Origin: Parus major
Taxonomy: Eukaryota; Chordata; Aves; Passeriformes; Paridae
DNA: 64,000 nt
Assembly: GCF_001522545.3 (NCBI RefSeq)
Contig: NC_031770.1
Coordinates: 6,971,321-7,035,320, forward strand
Direction of reading: 5' to 3'
Position 1 is the stretch's first letter; the number at the start of each line of letters is the position of its first letter. The position numbers and the translations under genes were made by a program. A model generated the notes under the pieces. That model made no database searches and was not told where the DNA came from. It was given only the letters and a program-made list of their open reading frames with translations. Positions 54,209 to 64,000 of this stretch are shown piece by piece.

Positions 54209-54241
54209 ACTACTAAGGTAGCTAAAGGCTACCTTAGTAGT
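54209..54241. repeat. Perfect 14-bp inverted repeat with 5-nt loop (hairpin)
   Basis: The left arm ACTACTAAGGTAGC (54209-54222) and the right arm GCTACCTTAGTAGT (54228-54241) are exact reverse complements around TAAAG. No T-run or transposon ends accompany it, and the arms are too short for a microRNA precursor. Confidence 0.95.
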
Positions 54242-54433
54242 AAAGGCAGGGTATCTCATGCACCTAAAATGGTGCTGGGTACTGCTCACCAGTCTGGAGA
54301 GAGATGTGGTGTCCAGCTATTGCCTGGGAGGGCAGAGCAAAGGGACCTGTCACCATTCTCTATTGCACAAAGCAGGCTTGCCTGAAAGATCATTCCAATG
54401 TTAATTTTATTTTGTTTTTAATTTCTCTACCCC

Positions 54434-54469
54434 NNNNNNNNNNNNNNNNNNNNNNNNNNNNNNNNNNNN
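54434..54469. other. Assembly gap (36 N)
   Basis: Thirty-six consecutive N bases mark an unresolved join. The flanks are a pyrimidine-rich TTTCTCTACCCC on the left and TTTTGGTGGTCC on the right. Any open frame running through it is an artefact. Confidence 1.
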
Positions 54470-57400
54470 TTTTGGTGGTCCCAGCAATCTAATTCTGGCT
54501 CTTCATTCTTCAGAGACAATTAAACAAAGTGGCATCTTGAGATGAGGTCTAGTCTTTATCTCTGCAGAAGGATGCAGATGGAGACAGCATGTCTTGGAAA
54601 ATGTTGCCTGATGCAGTTCCATTTAATGTTACCTCAGTTAGATTCCCTGAGGGCAGAGCAACTAACTTTCAACATGTATTCCAGAAAGGAGTAGAGTAGC
54701 TAGCTGACAATATTTAATTAATGAAAGCAAGTTTAAAGAAAAAAACAAAACCCAACATGTATATTAATGCAAACAACTCCCCTTAAGACAGCATGACTTT
54801 TAGTTTTGATTTGTTTGTTTTCATGTTTACAGTTTTACAGTTGTCAACAAAACCATGTGAAATTTGGGCAAAAATATATGTATTTATGCCTCAGGCGATA
54901 TCTTTTGGTTTGGGCCTGTGGTGACATGTATTTATTTTAAAGAATATTTATTGCTCAGAAATAAAGCTCTGAAAATACAGGTTCAGATTGAAGCCACTGA
55001 CAGATCTTCAAGGACAGTAAGGGTGCCGATAAAAATTCATCCGGCTATTTTGGTCCCTCTGATATGCCAGTATCACTTGATTAACATAATCTCCTCCCCT
55101 CCCCCAGCACTGTTCTCTTGGGTAGGTTAAAAAATGATCTCCTTTCTATTTCTACATTCTAATTAGGTGGTAATCATATGCTGCTCTGATTGAAATGAAA
55201 ATCAGCCATCATGCCACTGTCATCTTGCTGAAGTTGAGAAAAAAAAAATGCTTTTCAACTGGTACAAAATTAAAATGATTTATTTGCTCTGTGTAGCTGC
55301 TCTCTCACCAGGCTCAGAGAGATTCAGTGCTGTCCCCAAAGCCCAAATCTAACTATCATCCCAACAGACAAGTCATTTTCTGAAATGATAAGGCAGCTAC
55401 CAAGGCAGCAATGCTCTTCTTACATGTTCTTCAGGCTGCTGTTTAGTTAGAGGGGTGATAAAGCGAAGCAGACAAAGCCTGTCTTTGTTACACATAATAC
55501 TTTATTTATTAACTTGAAAAGGTTTTGGTATTTTTGCTACAGCTGCTGTGAAACAGGCAGGAAGGATCCCTGCTTGACAAAACTTAGAGCTCATGATGGT
55601 TGGGAAATGTCCCAGGCCAACGGGACATACCTGTGGTTTCTGAGATGCTCATTTGTGGCCAGAGTGAAACTGGGAAAAAGGATTTGGAGACATGGCTATC
55701 TGTCAACTCTTCCCTCTAATATTTGTGGAGGATCAAGGAAATCCAGGCATAGTGTAGATGTTTTTTGCTGAATACATCTCTGTAAAGGTTTGTCTAGCCT
55801 TCGTGTACTGTATCAAAAACACCTTCGGTAACTTGGCTACAGCTAATGAGTGTCACTAATACAAAACAGAGCTCTGCATGGGTTCTTTTGTGTTTACAGC
55901 AGTTAACTATCTAATAATTGAAATTTGCCAAAGAATTTGTTCTTTTTATCCTTATAGTTTAATAGCAGTTATGATAGCAGGAGCCTGGATAGCTTCAAAA
56001 TTCTACAGGCATGTAGCTAAATTAACAAAATTCTCTGCTTCAGGGCTGAGATTTTGTCTTGTTTCTTTGATTTATTTTTTTCCTTGTGATTTCTGGGTTT
56101 TTGAAGGGGCCTTACAACTGTAGTGAGCAGTGTGAAAAAATACTTAAAAATAAGTAGAAACAGTGGCTTCATTTTCCTTCTTGTTACTTCTTGCATGACA
56201 AAAAAGATCAGGATAACATCCTGTTGCTTCTATACTGGCTTTCAGCCAGAAATCTGATCATTTCAACTGGCCCCTCGAATCTGTGCAATGCAGAAGAGGT
56301 CCAGCCTTCATTTTGAAAGCATTCAGTTATTGTTGCTGCCCTTCTGGGGAGTTTAAATTGGTTTGTGTTCCTCACCCTGTGTGTATGTCGGAAAAAATAA
56401 CTCAGGAATAACTATCCATGTAGCTTGAGAGAGATTCATGGATAAAACCCTTCATGAGTAACTGAGAAATTGCTGCTGCAATCTTTGTTTTGCTTCTGAG
56501 CTCTTCGCATTAGCAAATCTGTTGTGATTTTGGTTTTGCTCTGCTTTGGTGTCTGCCTGAACTGTATCAGTGGATTACAGCTGGGTCTTAGAGCAGGAAT
56601 TGCGCTGAGATGGGCTGAGAGGAAGGAGAGGGTGGAGAAGGTTTTCCTTCTGCTCCGTGGAGGTTTGCAAGGAGTCTCCTGTTGTGGAGACAATGCTTTG
56701 GGAGACTGATAGGAGGAGCTGGCTGCCAGGGATGGGTTTGGCTGGCAGTCACCAGCAGACACAAACCAGGTGGGATGGGTGGGTACCAGCTGCTGGCCAG
56801 GCTGCCTGCCCAGAGAGATGGCACTCTGCTGGCACCGGCTGCAGCCCTCCAGCACAAGACAGGAGCACATGCTTGTTTTTGCTGGCACTTCCCTGGCATC
56901 CTGCAAAGTGCATGATGGTTTCTTGGGGTGTTCTCTTTCCAATAAGCTCATGTGGCTGTTGTGCTTCTGGAAAGGTGCCACTTCAGTTTGATTTAAATTC
57001 AGTTCTCTTCCCTACAGTTTTTCCCAAAATGATGTCCGGTGTGGAATGTGAGGGTGCAATAATACTAAAATACAAAAAAACACATTAAGTGGTCTCATAC
57101 TGAAGCAAACACTGGATCACCCTATGAAGAACCAAACTGATATGAAAGAAATAACTGTAAACAGAATATTTTGTTAGGTTTTATTCCACGTTCCCATCTA
57201 ATATCTGGCCAGTTCCTATCATCATTTCCAACCACATCAGCCATCAAGAGTAGGTCACAATCAAATATATACAGAAGGAAGCCCACATGGATCCCTACAG
57301 CCAGAGTGCATTCCCTGTGAGGAACAGAATGAGTTTATTGCTGCTAGACTTCAGCATCTTGACATATAGTTTGAGATATATGATTCTGACATTTAATAGG

Positions 57401-59770
57401 TTAGATGATATTGGCCACATACTTCATAGATTCTGTATCCTACTGTATTCCTGGGAAGGTGAAAAATAGGTCTGTCTATTAAATATGAAATGACAGAAGA
57501 GATGAGAAGAGCACTGTGGATGTGGAGAGCATTGACAATGAGGACCTGTGGAAACATGGGAATGACGGCAGGCTTCCAAGATAAAATAACTGAAAATTAA
57601 TACAGAACAAATTGCCTAAATTCAAGTGTGAGCAAAGTTTAAGGGTGCATATTACCTTCCTACTTAGACTTCAGGACAGATTATATGATTCTTTCATTTA
57701 TTTTGGATTAATGAAAAAATGGAAAATGAATTAGGTGAGCTATGAAATTCTTCACTTTCATAGGAATTATAAGCAATGCTTTGTAGGAGGAGTTTTTGAA
57801 CAAATGCCACATAGAGAATTACTCAGGTTTCTCCTTCTAACCTGATCTCTCATGAGATAAAAAAAAATGAAGATTAACTTTTACAAGCATAGACTGTTTG
57901 CAGCTACTAAATCTAAATAGAATTAATTTCTTGAAGCCTTATTTTCTTTTTACCTACATAAAAAAAGAAAAGGATGAATATACTTTGGGGCTTGTAAAAT
58001 ATGTAGAAAACAACCAGTGGTTAGATGATAAATATGGGTGAGGGTGAAAGTGGAATTAAGTAGCTTTAAAAGCAATATAATTTTACAGTTGAGATTAAAG
58101 TTTCCATGGCACAGAGCACAGCTTTGACTTGCAGTTATGCCTGGTAAATAACAAGGTCAGCATTGCCTTGTCTCTGTTCTTTTCTGCCTGTCTTCATCTT
58201 GATTCAGGAGCACGTTTTCATTCAGGAGTAAATTTACATTTACCAGAAGTGAATTTGGAATGCTGTTCTGAACCAGGAGTGCTGAACTTCTCTGAGCCAG
58301 AATATTTGTCTCATCTTTGCTATGAGACCTAACATACCACTTGGTAGGACATTTCCCTGCTCTTCAGTACTTCAGGCTGAAAAGAAATATTAAGAATCAG
58401 CTGCTATATCTTCATCTGCATGATTAATGTCCAGTAAATCCAGGGGAATAGCTGTTTTTCTGATCTCTCCCCTTAGAAATCCTTTCAGGACCTTTCAGGG
58501 ACCCATCCCTAAATTTCCTAGATTTGATGATGTGTGAGGAAGGGATTTTTCAGGTTTTGCATTCTTTTCTGGCTTCTTCCATACAACTTTTCCACACACT
58601 TAAATGGCACTGTGCATTTAAACTTCAACCCAGCTATGTATTTTCAGGCTGGGGGAAGGGGTTTATATGTGGTTTTCAGCCTTTTCTGCTGGAAATTCCA
58701 CCTTTCATTTGAAGCCCCTTTGGGTTTGTGATCCAAAAGGTAAGAAAACTTTAGTCTTCTATTTGTATATTGACAGTCTTTATCCTTTGGTTGAGATGGT
58801 GATGGATTATTTTACAGATAAAATTGAGTCCATATGAACAATCTCATTTATTCTTTTTGCATTCATATTTTTTTTAAAAGTGTATGTCAAATGTCTTCTC
58901 TGTGTGTGGAAACAAGTCTTGGAACTTGCACTGTTGCTTATTGTTGTGCTTATTGTTATAAGAGTGAGTGCTCAAACCTAACAGGTAACAAACTTGTCAC
59001 AGAGCACTTTGAGTCCCCTGAATTCAATCCTGCTACCTGTTGGATGATAACCTCTTCCCTATGGACATTTAAACAAACATCTCCCTTTGGGGGTTGCATA
59101 TAATAATATACTATCTATATGATGAGATATTGTCCCCTCCTGATGGGAAATGTTTCAGAAGGGACAATAGAAATGAAGTCCTTTAGTCCTGGCGTGTTCG
59201 CTGTTAAAATCTCTCCCTAGAGGCATCATATAAAATTCATTAATATTTACAAAGCAAATATGTTTCCCTTCATAGTTGAGGTGCCACTGCCCATGATTTT
59301 TGTTGGATTCTATGAACTTTGATACAGTGTTATATAGCATAACTGCAATATCTCATTAATATGCATGCTTAGATTTGTAGAATATCCTGGACATTTTTTA
59401 TCTAGCGTGATTTTTATGGGGCATAGCATAAGAGAATAAAATCTTACTATAACTACAGGTTTCTTATGTGTGTGTGCTTGTCAGATGGGGTCTGAATCTT
59501 CATGGGAGTTTGGGAAATGCCTGGCATGCTGTTGGTACTGAATCGCTTATTAGCAAGGTGGAGTTGTGTATATAAGAAATTGCTGCACTGCAAATTATCA
59601 AAAATAGTTGTAATTCAATGCTCTGAGTGTAAATCCAAAGGGTAAGCTTCTATAGACTAACATTAGTCTTCAAAGCCTTCCTGAATCTTACTAGAAGTGG
59701 AATTTTTGCAGTGAAGGAATTTTTGCATCACGGTTGCTAAGAAGGAAGGGCGGGCATAAGGATGCCTAAT

Positions 59771-59850
59771 CATGGAATCACAGGATGTTCTGAGTTGGAA
59801 GGGACACACAGGAATTGTCAAGTCCAACGAGGGTGGCAGTGTTAGAGTTT
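59771..59850 (-). mobile_element. CR1 3'-end fragment, inverted
   Basis: AATCATGGAATCACAGGATG, TTCTGAGTTGGAAGGGACAC and ACAGGAATTGTCAAGTCCAA are the complement of a CR1 terminus, including two copies of the octamer-like end repeat. It is truncated after about 80 bases. Confidence 0.85.
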
Positions 59851-61607
59851 GTTATAGGAGATACAGAAAATGCCTGAATTAGCTCCCACGTTGAAAGCAC
59901 AAGCATTTGCAAAAAACACAGTGGTTTATTTATTTATTAGCACTTGTGAGCGTGGTGCTTCAGTTTCTGCAATGCTTTCTTTGAGACAGAGATGTCTTTA
60001 AGGGACAATCCCATGATGTGCAATTTATAACCATGGTACTTCAAAAATAAATTTAGCTTGTATGATAACTCCAAATCACAGAAGCTGAGAGGGAGCTAAG
60101 CAGCTATAAAATTTTTCTGAGATATTAGGAGAATAAAGAATTATAGGTATACAATATCATATAAAAATACTGCTTCAGTGTGAGATTTCCCAGTGAACTG
60201 GGATTTCTACCTAAATGATGAGTAACTTGTCTTCATTGGTGATTCATGGTCACCTTTTCCATTGCTTATGTGGGAAAAGGGGATCCTGCTGTCAAATGAG
60301 CAAAGATCTGGGGCAGATGTGTAGCTGTGGACAGTCATGGAGACCCTGCATGGTTTTTCTCTCTGGCCTGGACTGGAAATAAGCAGGGGCAGGGAAGGCT
60401 GACACTGTCTCTTACCCAGAGTATTGCCTGAACTTTAGAAATGAAGTGCTGAGAAGCTGATCCAGATTTTTCATTGAAAAAATATCTTAGTTGAAAGGGA
60501 GAATTGCCACAGATCTTGTAAGTGCTCTGTTAGCCTGTGGGTTTTCTGAAGCGTGCTGGTTGAAAAACTTGATCTTGTATGTCCAACATATCCAAAGCAG
60601 TCACATGGAGTAGAAATGAAGTGCTGGTACAGGGATCTGGCAGGTTCCAGTATGCCTTGCTCTCCCCTCCTTTGCACTTTATTTCACTTTGCAGTTTCTT
60701 CCTTTCAGACATCCCTGTTCTGCCCCCTGCACGAGTGGTGAACTTGTCTATTTATATTTGGCTTTATTGCCTGGGCATTTAGCTGAGTGCTTGGGATCAG
60801 GATGTGAAAAACAAAGGCTGTACCTTCGCTTCTGGGTCCCTCTCCTCTGCTGCAGCTGTTGTTTTTAGGTAGGGATTTCAAGTCCAGCTGCTCCTTATTG
60901 ACCCCGCGAGGAAGTGGCAGGTTGAATCAATTATTTGACATGCACATTCTCTGTTGGCACAATTCTCCAGAGCCTTATAATGGCACAAATTATGATACTT
61001 GCTAGTGAAAAAAGAAAGTAACAATTGGGTATAGCAATTAATATGCAATTAAGAAGGCATTCTTTTTTCTTCCCAAGTATTTTTTTTTTTTCCCAGCTAT
61101 TTTTAGATTTGAATTGACTGAATAGTTAAAGAGTTGCTTTTGGAAAGGAGGATGGTAATAGTTGTTTTTTTTTTTCCTGCATTAGCTTTGATTTTTCTTC
61201 CTGCAGGGACAGCAAGAAGCACAGACAGCTGTTATTTAAAACAAAATTGAACATAAAATGCTATCAAACCATTTACTATCTCTGAACTACAATGCAGCAG
61301 TTTTATGTTTTAATGATGTATTGTTTTTTATTATGCACGACATCGGTGCTCAAACTTACATTTGTTTAGAAAAATAATGAGATTTGAATGCAAATGGAGT
61401 GTATATCTGGAAACAATCTATGTCTAAGGTATTCAGTTAATTTCCTTGCTGCCCAGGGTAGTGACATTGCCCAGCAGGATGAAAGGAGGAAGAGGCTGAA
61501 GGGTGTTGGGGCTGTGCACGGGTTGAGATGTCAGCACAATGTGAAATGACAAGGTCTGGGAGCCAAAGAGCAGAGCAGTCACAGCCCCCCTTGTCCTGTG
61601 GCAGCAC

Positions 61608-61680
61608 CGCTGAGGCTCCAGCGCGGGTGTCAATTTGTGCCAGCGCCTGGAGCGCTTCTTGTGGCGGTGACACATTGTCG
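61608..61680. other. CpG-dense islet in intron
   Basis: Seven CpG dinucleotides fall within 73 bases, inside a GC-richer patch (61440-61790) surrounded by AT-rich intron. It is too short to count as a CpG island. A minus-strand frame of 116 codons (61437-61787) and a plus-strand frame of 82 codons cross it, neither recognised. It could be an exon or retrocopy, a regulatory element, or a GC-rich remnant. Confidence 0.6.
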
Positions 61681-63289
61681 CTTTGGAGCTGGACTGACAC
61701 ACTCAGGGCCACCAAGCTGCCCCACTTCAGCTGCTCTGCCCCCTCAGTGTCACCTGCGCTGGGTTTGACCTTGTGATGTACAAGCAATAAAAGCTCAATA
61801 TTTCATAATAGTCTCCGGAGCTGTCGTGTCCCAGTTTTCAGCTAGATTAATTAGCACCCATGTGGGTAATTCCATACACAGTCCTTTTGAGCTGTTAATT
61901 TTCTTCCAGATTATTTTCTTCTAAATGCTCTAGAAAGTGGTTTGGAAGAAATATTCAGTGGTTAATAAAGGTATCTATGCATGTGAAGCCATAGATGGTG
62001 TATATTTTATACAGCTTTGTCAAATGAAAATATATGACAAGTATAAGGTTGTGCTGGCTGGGTGGCCTCTGTGGGCTTTTGCTAAAAGAGGTCAAATTGG
62101 TTCTGTGAACTTAAAACCACAACTGTACTAATTAATGTGATAGGAAAATGTTAGGAAATGCAATATAATTATTCACAGAACTGGGTCATAATTTCTTTTC
62201 CAGTTAGTTTTTGAGCAGGTTGCCACACCACGATGCTTTCCATTAATAATGAAGACATTTTGGAGAAATAGTATTAGCAGCTGGTTGACTGTAGTTAATT
62301 GATATATTATTGTATTCCAGCACATTCTGTCAGGGACTGCTGTGAATGGCATAAAGGCATCTAGGGAGAAATAAAACCGAGATGACCAAGAAGTTGTTTA
62401 ACTTAATAGTTCTCAGGCTTTGTATACGCTGATTCAAGAAGGCAAATTACTGAAATACATGGAGAATTTTGGTTTAGAAAATAATGATATAATGATTTAA
62501 TAAATGTTGTCTGTGGGAATAGCACGTCAGCTCTTGTAGGAGTAGGGTAATGCAGTGGAGCTCTGGAGGGTTTTAAAACCTGAGTGACTAAACGACATAA
62601 ATCCATTTACTTATGGATTTAATCCAGGCGCCTTTGTCAAAAACTGGAGTAATGAATTGACAAGGAGTTCAAGGAATGAACCCTTTATGTAACTGAGGCA
62701 TGCTAATTACTGCCTTTCCCCCCACCCCGTATTAACAGAGCTTCAAATAAGTGCATCTTTGTTTTCACAGTGAGGACTAGAGAACAGAGGCAGGGTGAAG
62801 CCCTGGAGAGGATTTAGCAAGTCCTTCACCTTCAGGTCACCAATTCCAATCCAGATTATTTTTTCCATGTTTGAGAGCTTCCCAGCCTAGTCTGGCCCCT
62901 ATAGAATGAAATGGAGAATGTGGCTTTGGTCCTGATCCCAAGTGATACGACTCCAGTTATACTGATGGACATTATGCATTGAAAAGAGTCTTATTCTGCA
63001 GTCATGGCACCCAGCTGGAGATTTTGCTTTTCTCTCTCCAGAGTAGCTGGGATTAGGCCACAAAACAGCAGCCTCTGGTGAGGATAGCTGCAAATGTTCA
63101 GCGGTGTAAAAATGAATTTCTTCTTAGATGTGCTTATTGCAGGAAAGGGAAAGTGAGTACTTCAAAAGAACTGAGCTATTTGATCACAGAACATTTTATT
63201 GTACAGTTAATTATGTCAAATGGGCTGAACTGAGATAGGGTTCTTAGTGACTTTTTTGCTGTATGTATAATTAGATCTACAGAGCTGTT

Positions 63290-63372
63290 TCCTCAGCTGG
63301 TGTCAGGCTGCTTAGCTCTATTTAAGTCAATTTGCGTCAGCTCAGAAGCTGGACCCCGGTATTTATGGAACC
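63290..63372. repeat. Imperfect inverted-repeat remnant, possibly an ancient amniote repeat
   Basis: CCTCAGCTGGTGTCAGGCTG, then TTAGCTCTATTTAAGTCAAT and GCGTCAGCTCAGAAGCTGGA, form an imperfect palindrome centred on the AAGTCAAT stretch. The layout is like an old dispersed amniote repeat whose two halves read ctcagctggtgtaaat and atttacaccagctgag. I recall that pattern from reptile and bird genomes but cannot name the family with confidence. Confidence 0.35.
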
Positions 63373-64000
63373 CTTGACTGTTTATTACACCAGAGTAACA
63401 CACAGCCAAGTTCTGTGCCCTAAGGAAATATAGGCCAAGATGTATAAAGTCAGAAAAATGGTACTGTCTTCACTTCTAAGCAATGATGGGCTAATCTCAA
63501 CCTTCAGCGCTTTTATTTGGCACTTTTTAGGGCTTGCAGCAATTAGATACAGAAGTAAAGAGTTGCCATGGTGTTTTGGGGATGGTCTTGAAATTCAGAG
63601 GAAAACTTGTGGTGGGGGATTTTGGTCTTTGTAGTCTGTGCAGGTATGGAAAAGTTTTACACTTGTAAAACATAGAAGCTCTCCATATTCAAGCTTCCAG
63701 ATTCTGTTTTAAAAGATGACACTAAAAATACCAGCTTTCCCATGCTAACCTCATTTTAAGTTTGAGGCTGAGGTTACCCTGATGCTTCCTACAGGTATCC
63801 CAAAAGAGTAGCACTCTTTGTATCGGTTATTTTAATACAGTTAATCTTCTGAATTGTGTTCAAGCTATTAATGGATATTTTTATCTCTGTAGGCCTTGGA
63901 ATGCCCAGTTTCTTACACTCTGCTTTAATGTTCATCACTGCTAGAGACAGGATTAACAGATGAATTAAAAATACAGTAGAAAATGCCAGTGTCTAATATC

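Larger units (their letters stand above)
49426..64000 (+). other. MACROD2: MACROD2 intron, 5' part (downstream of the 74-nt exon)
   Basis: This sequence follows the GTATGG donor and runs off the window without another recognisable MACROD2 exon. It holds two minus-strand CR1 fragments, a 36-base assembly gap, a perfect 14-bp hairpin, two GC-richer patches (56580-56930 and 61440-61790) and otherwise AT-rich sequence. Open frames reach 181 codons (56436-56981, minus) but several frames are open there on both strands, which suggests composition rather than coding. Confidence 0.85.

Noticed and set aside
54304..54492. Open frame crossing the N gap
   Set aside because: It spans unknown bases, so the frame is an artefact.
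56436..56981. 181-codon minus-strand ORF as a protein gene
   Set aside because: Several other frames on both strands are open in the same GC-rich patch, no domain is recognisable, and it lies within a MACROD2 intron.
49426..64000. Next MACROD2 exon (V-D-R start, then F-C-V-F-L-E)
   Set aside because: Looked for by eye and not found; presumably beyond the window. A profile-based spliced alignment would settle this.
1..64000. CRISPR arrays, bacterial-type operons, tRNA or rRNA genes
   Set aside because: No regularly spaced repeats, no ribosome-binding-site-linked gene clusters, and no cloverleaf or rRNA-like sequence were noticed. The splice signals and CR1 elements mark this as bird nuclear DNA.

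Overview
This window looks like AT-rich, mostly intronic DNA from a bird. The evidence is threefold. Several degraded fragments match the 3' end of the CR1 LINE, the dominant avian retrotransposon. No mammalian SINEs are recognisable. Two short, well-spliced exons encode consecutive parts of the macro domain of MACROD2, a mono-ADP-ribosyl hydrolase. I see no operons, bacterial genes, tRNAs, rRNAs or CRISPR arrays. The species is not determinable by eye; a neoavian bird is likely.

Layout: 1-23135 is the end of a large upstream MACROD2 intron. Positions 23136-23166 are a 31-nt exon, and 23167-49351 are a complete intron of about 26.2 kb. Positions 49352-49425 are a 74-nt exon, and 49426-64000 are the start of a downstream intron. 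Both exons lie on the + strand. Their phases fit (0 to 1, then 1 to 0), and joined they give 35 in-frame residues covering the second ADP-ribose-binding loop and the helix after it. The exons for the rest of the macro domain were not found, as expected for a gene famous for very large introns.

The introns hold about a dozen CR1/LINE fragments on both strands, simple repeats (a long AT microsatellite at 14127-14194, homopolymer tracts, small tandem duplications), a 36-base assembly gap at 54434-54469, and a few GC- or CpG-richer patches. The longest open frames (up to 181 codons) show no recognisable protein family, and most are open on both strands at once. I treat them as chance ORFs.

I found no convincing previously undescribed system. 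The most checkable oddities are the frame arithmetic of the two exons, a perfect 14-bp hairpin at 54209-54241, an 18-bp perfect palindrome at 10607-10624, a CpG-dense islet at 61608-61680, a region open on both strands at 35124-35520, and a few enhancer-like motif clusters.
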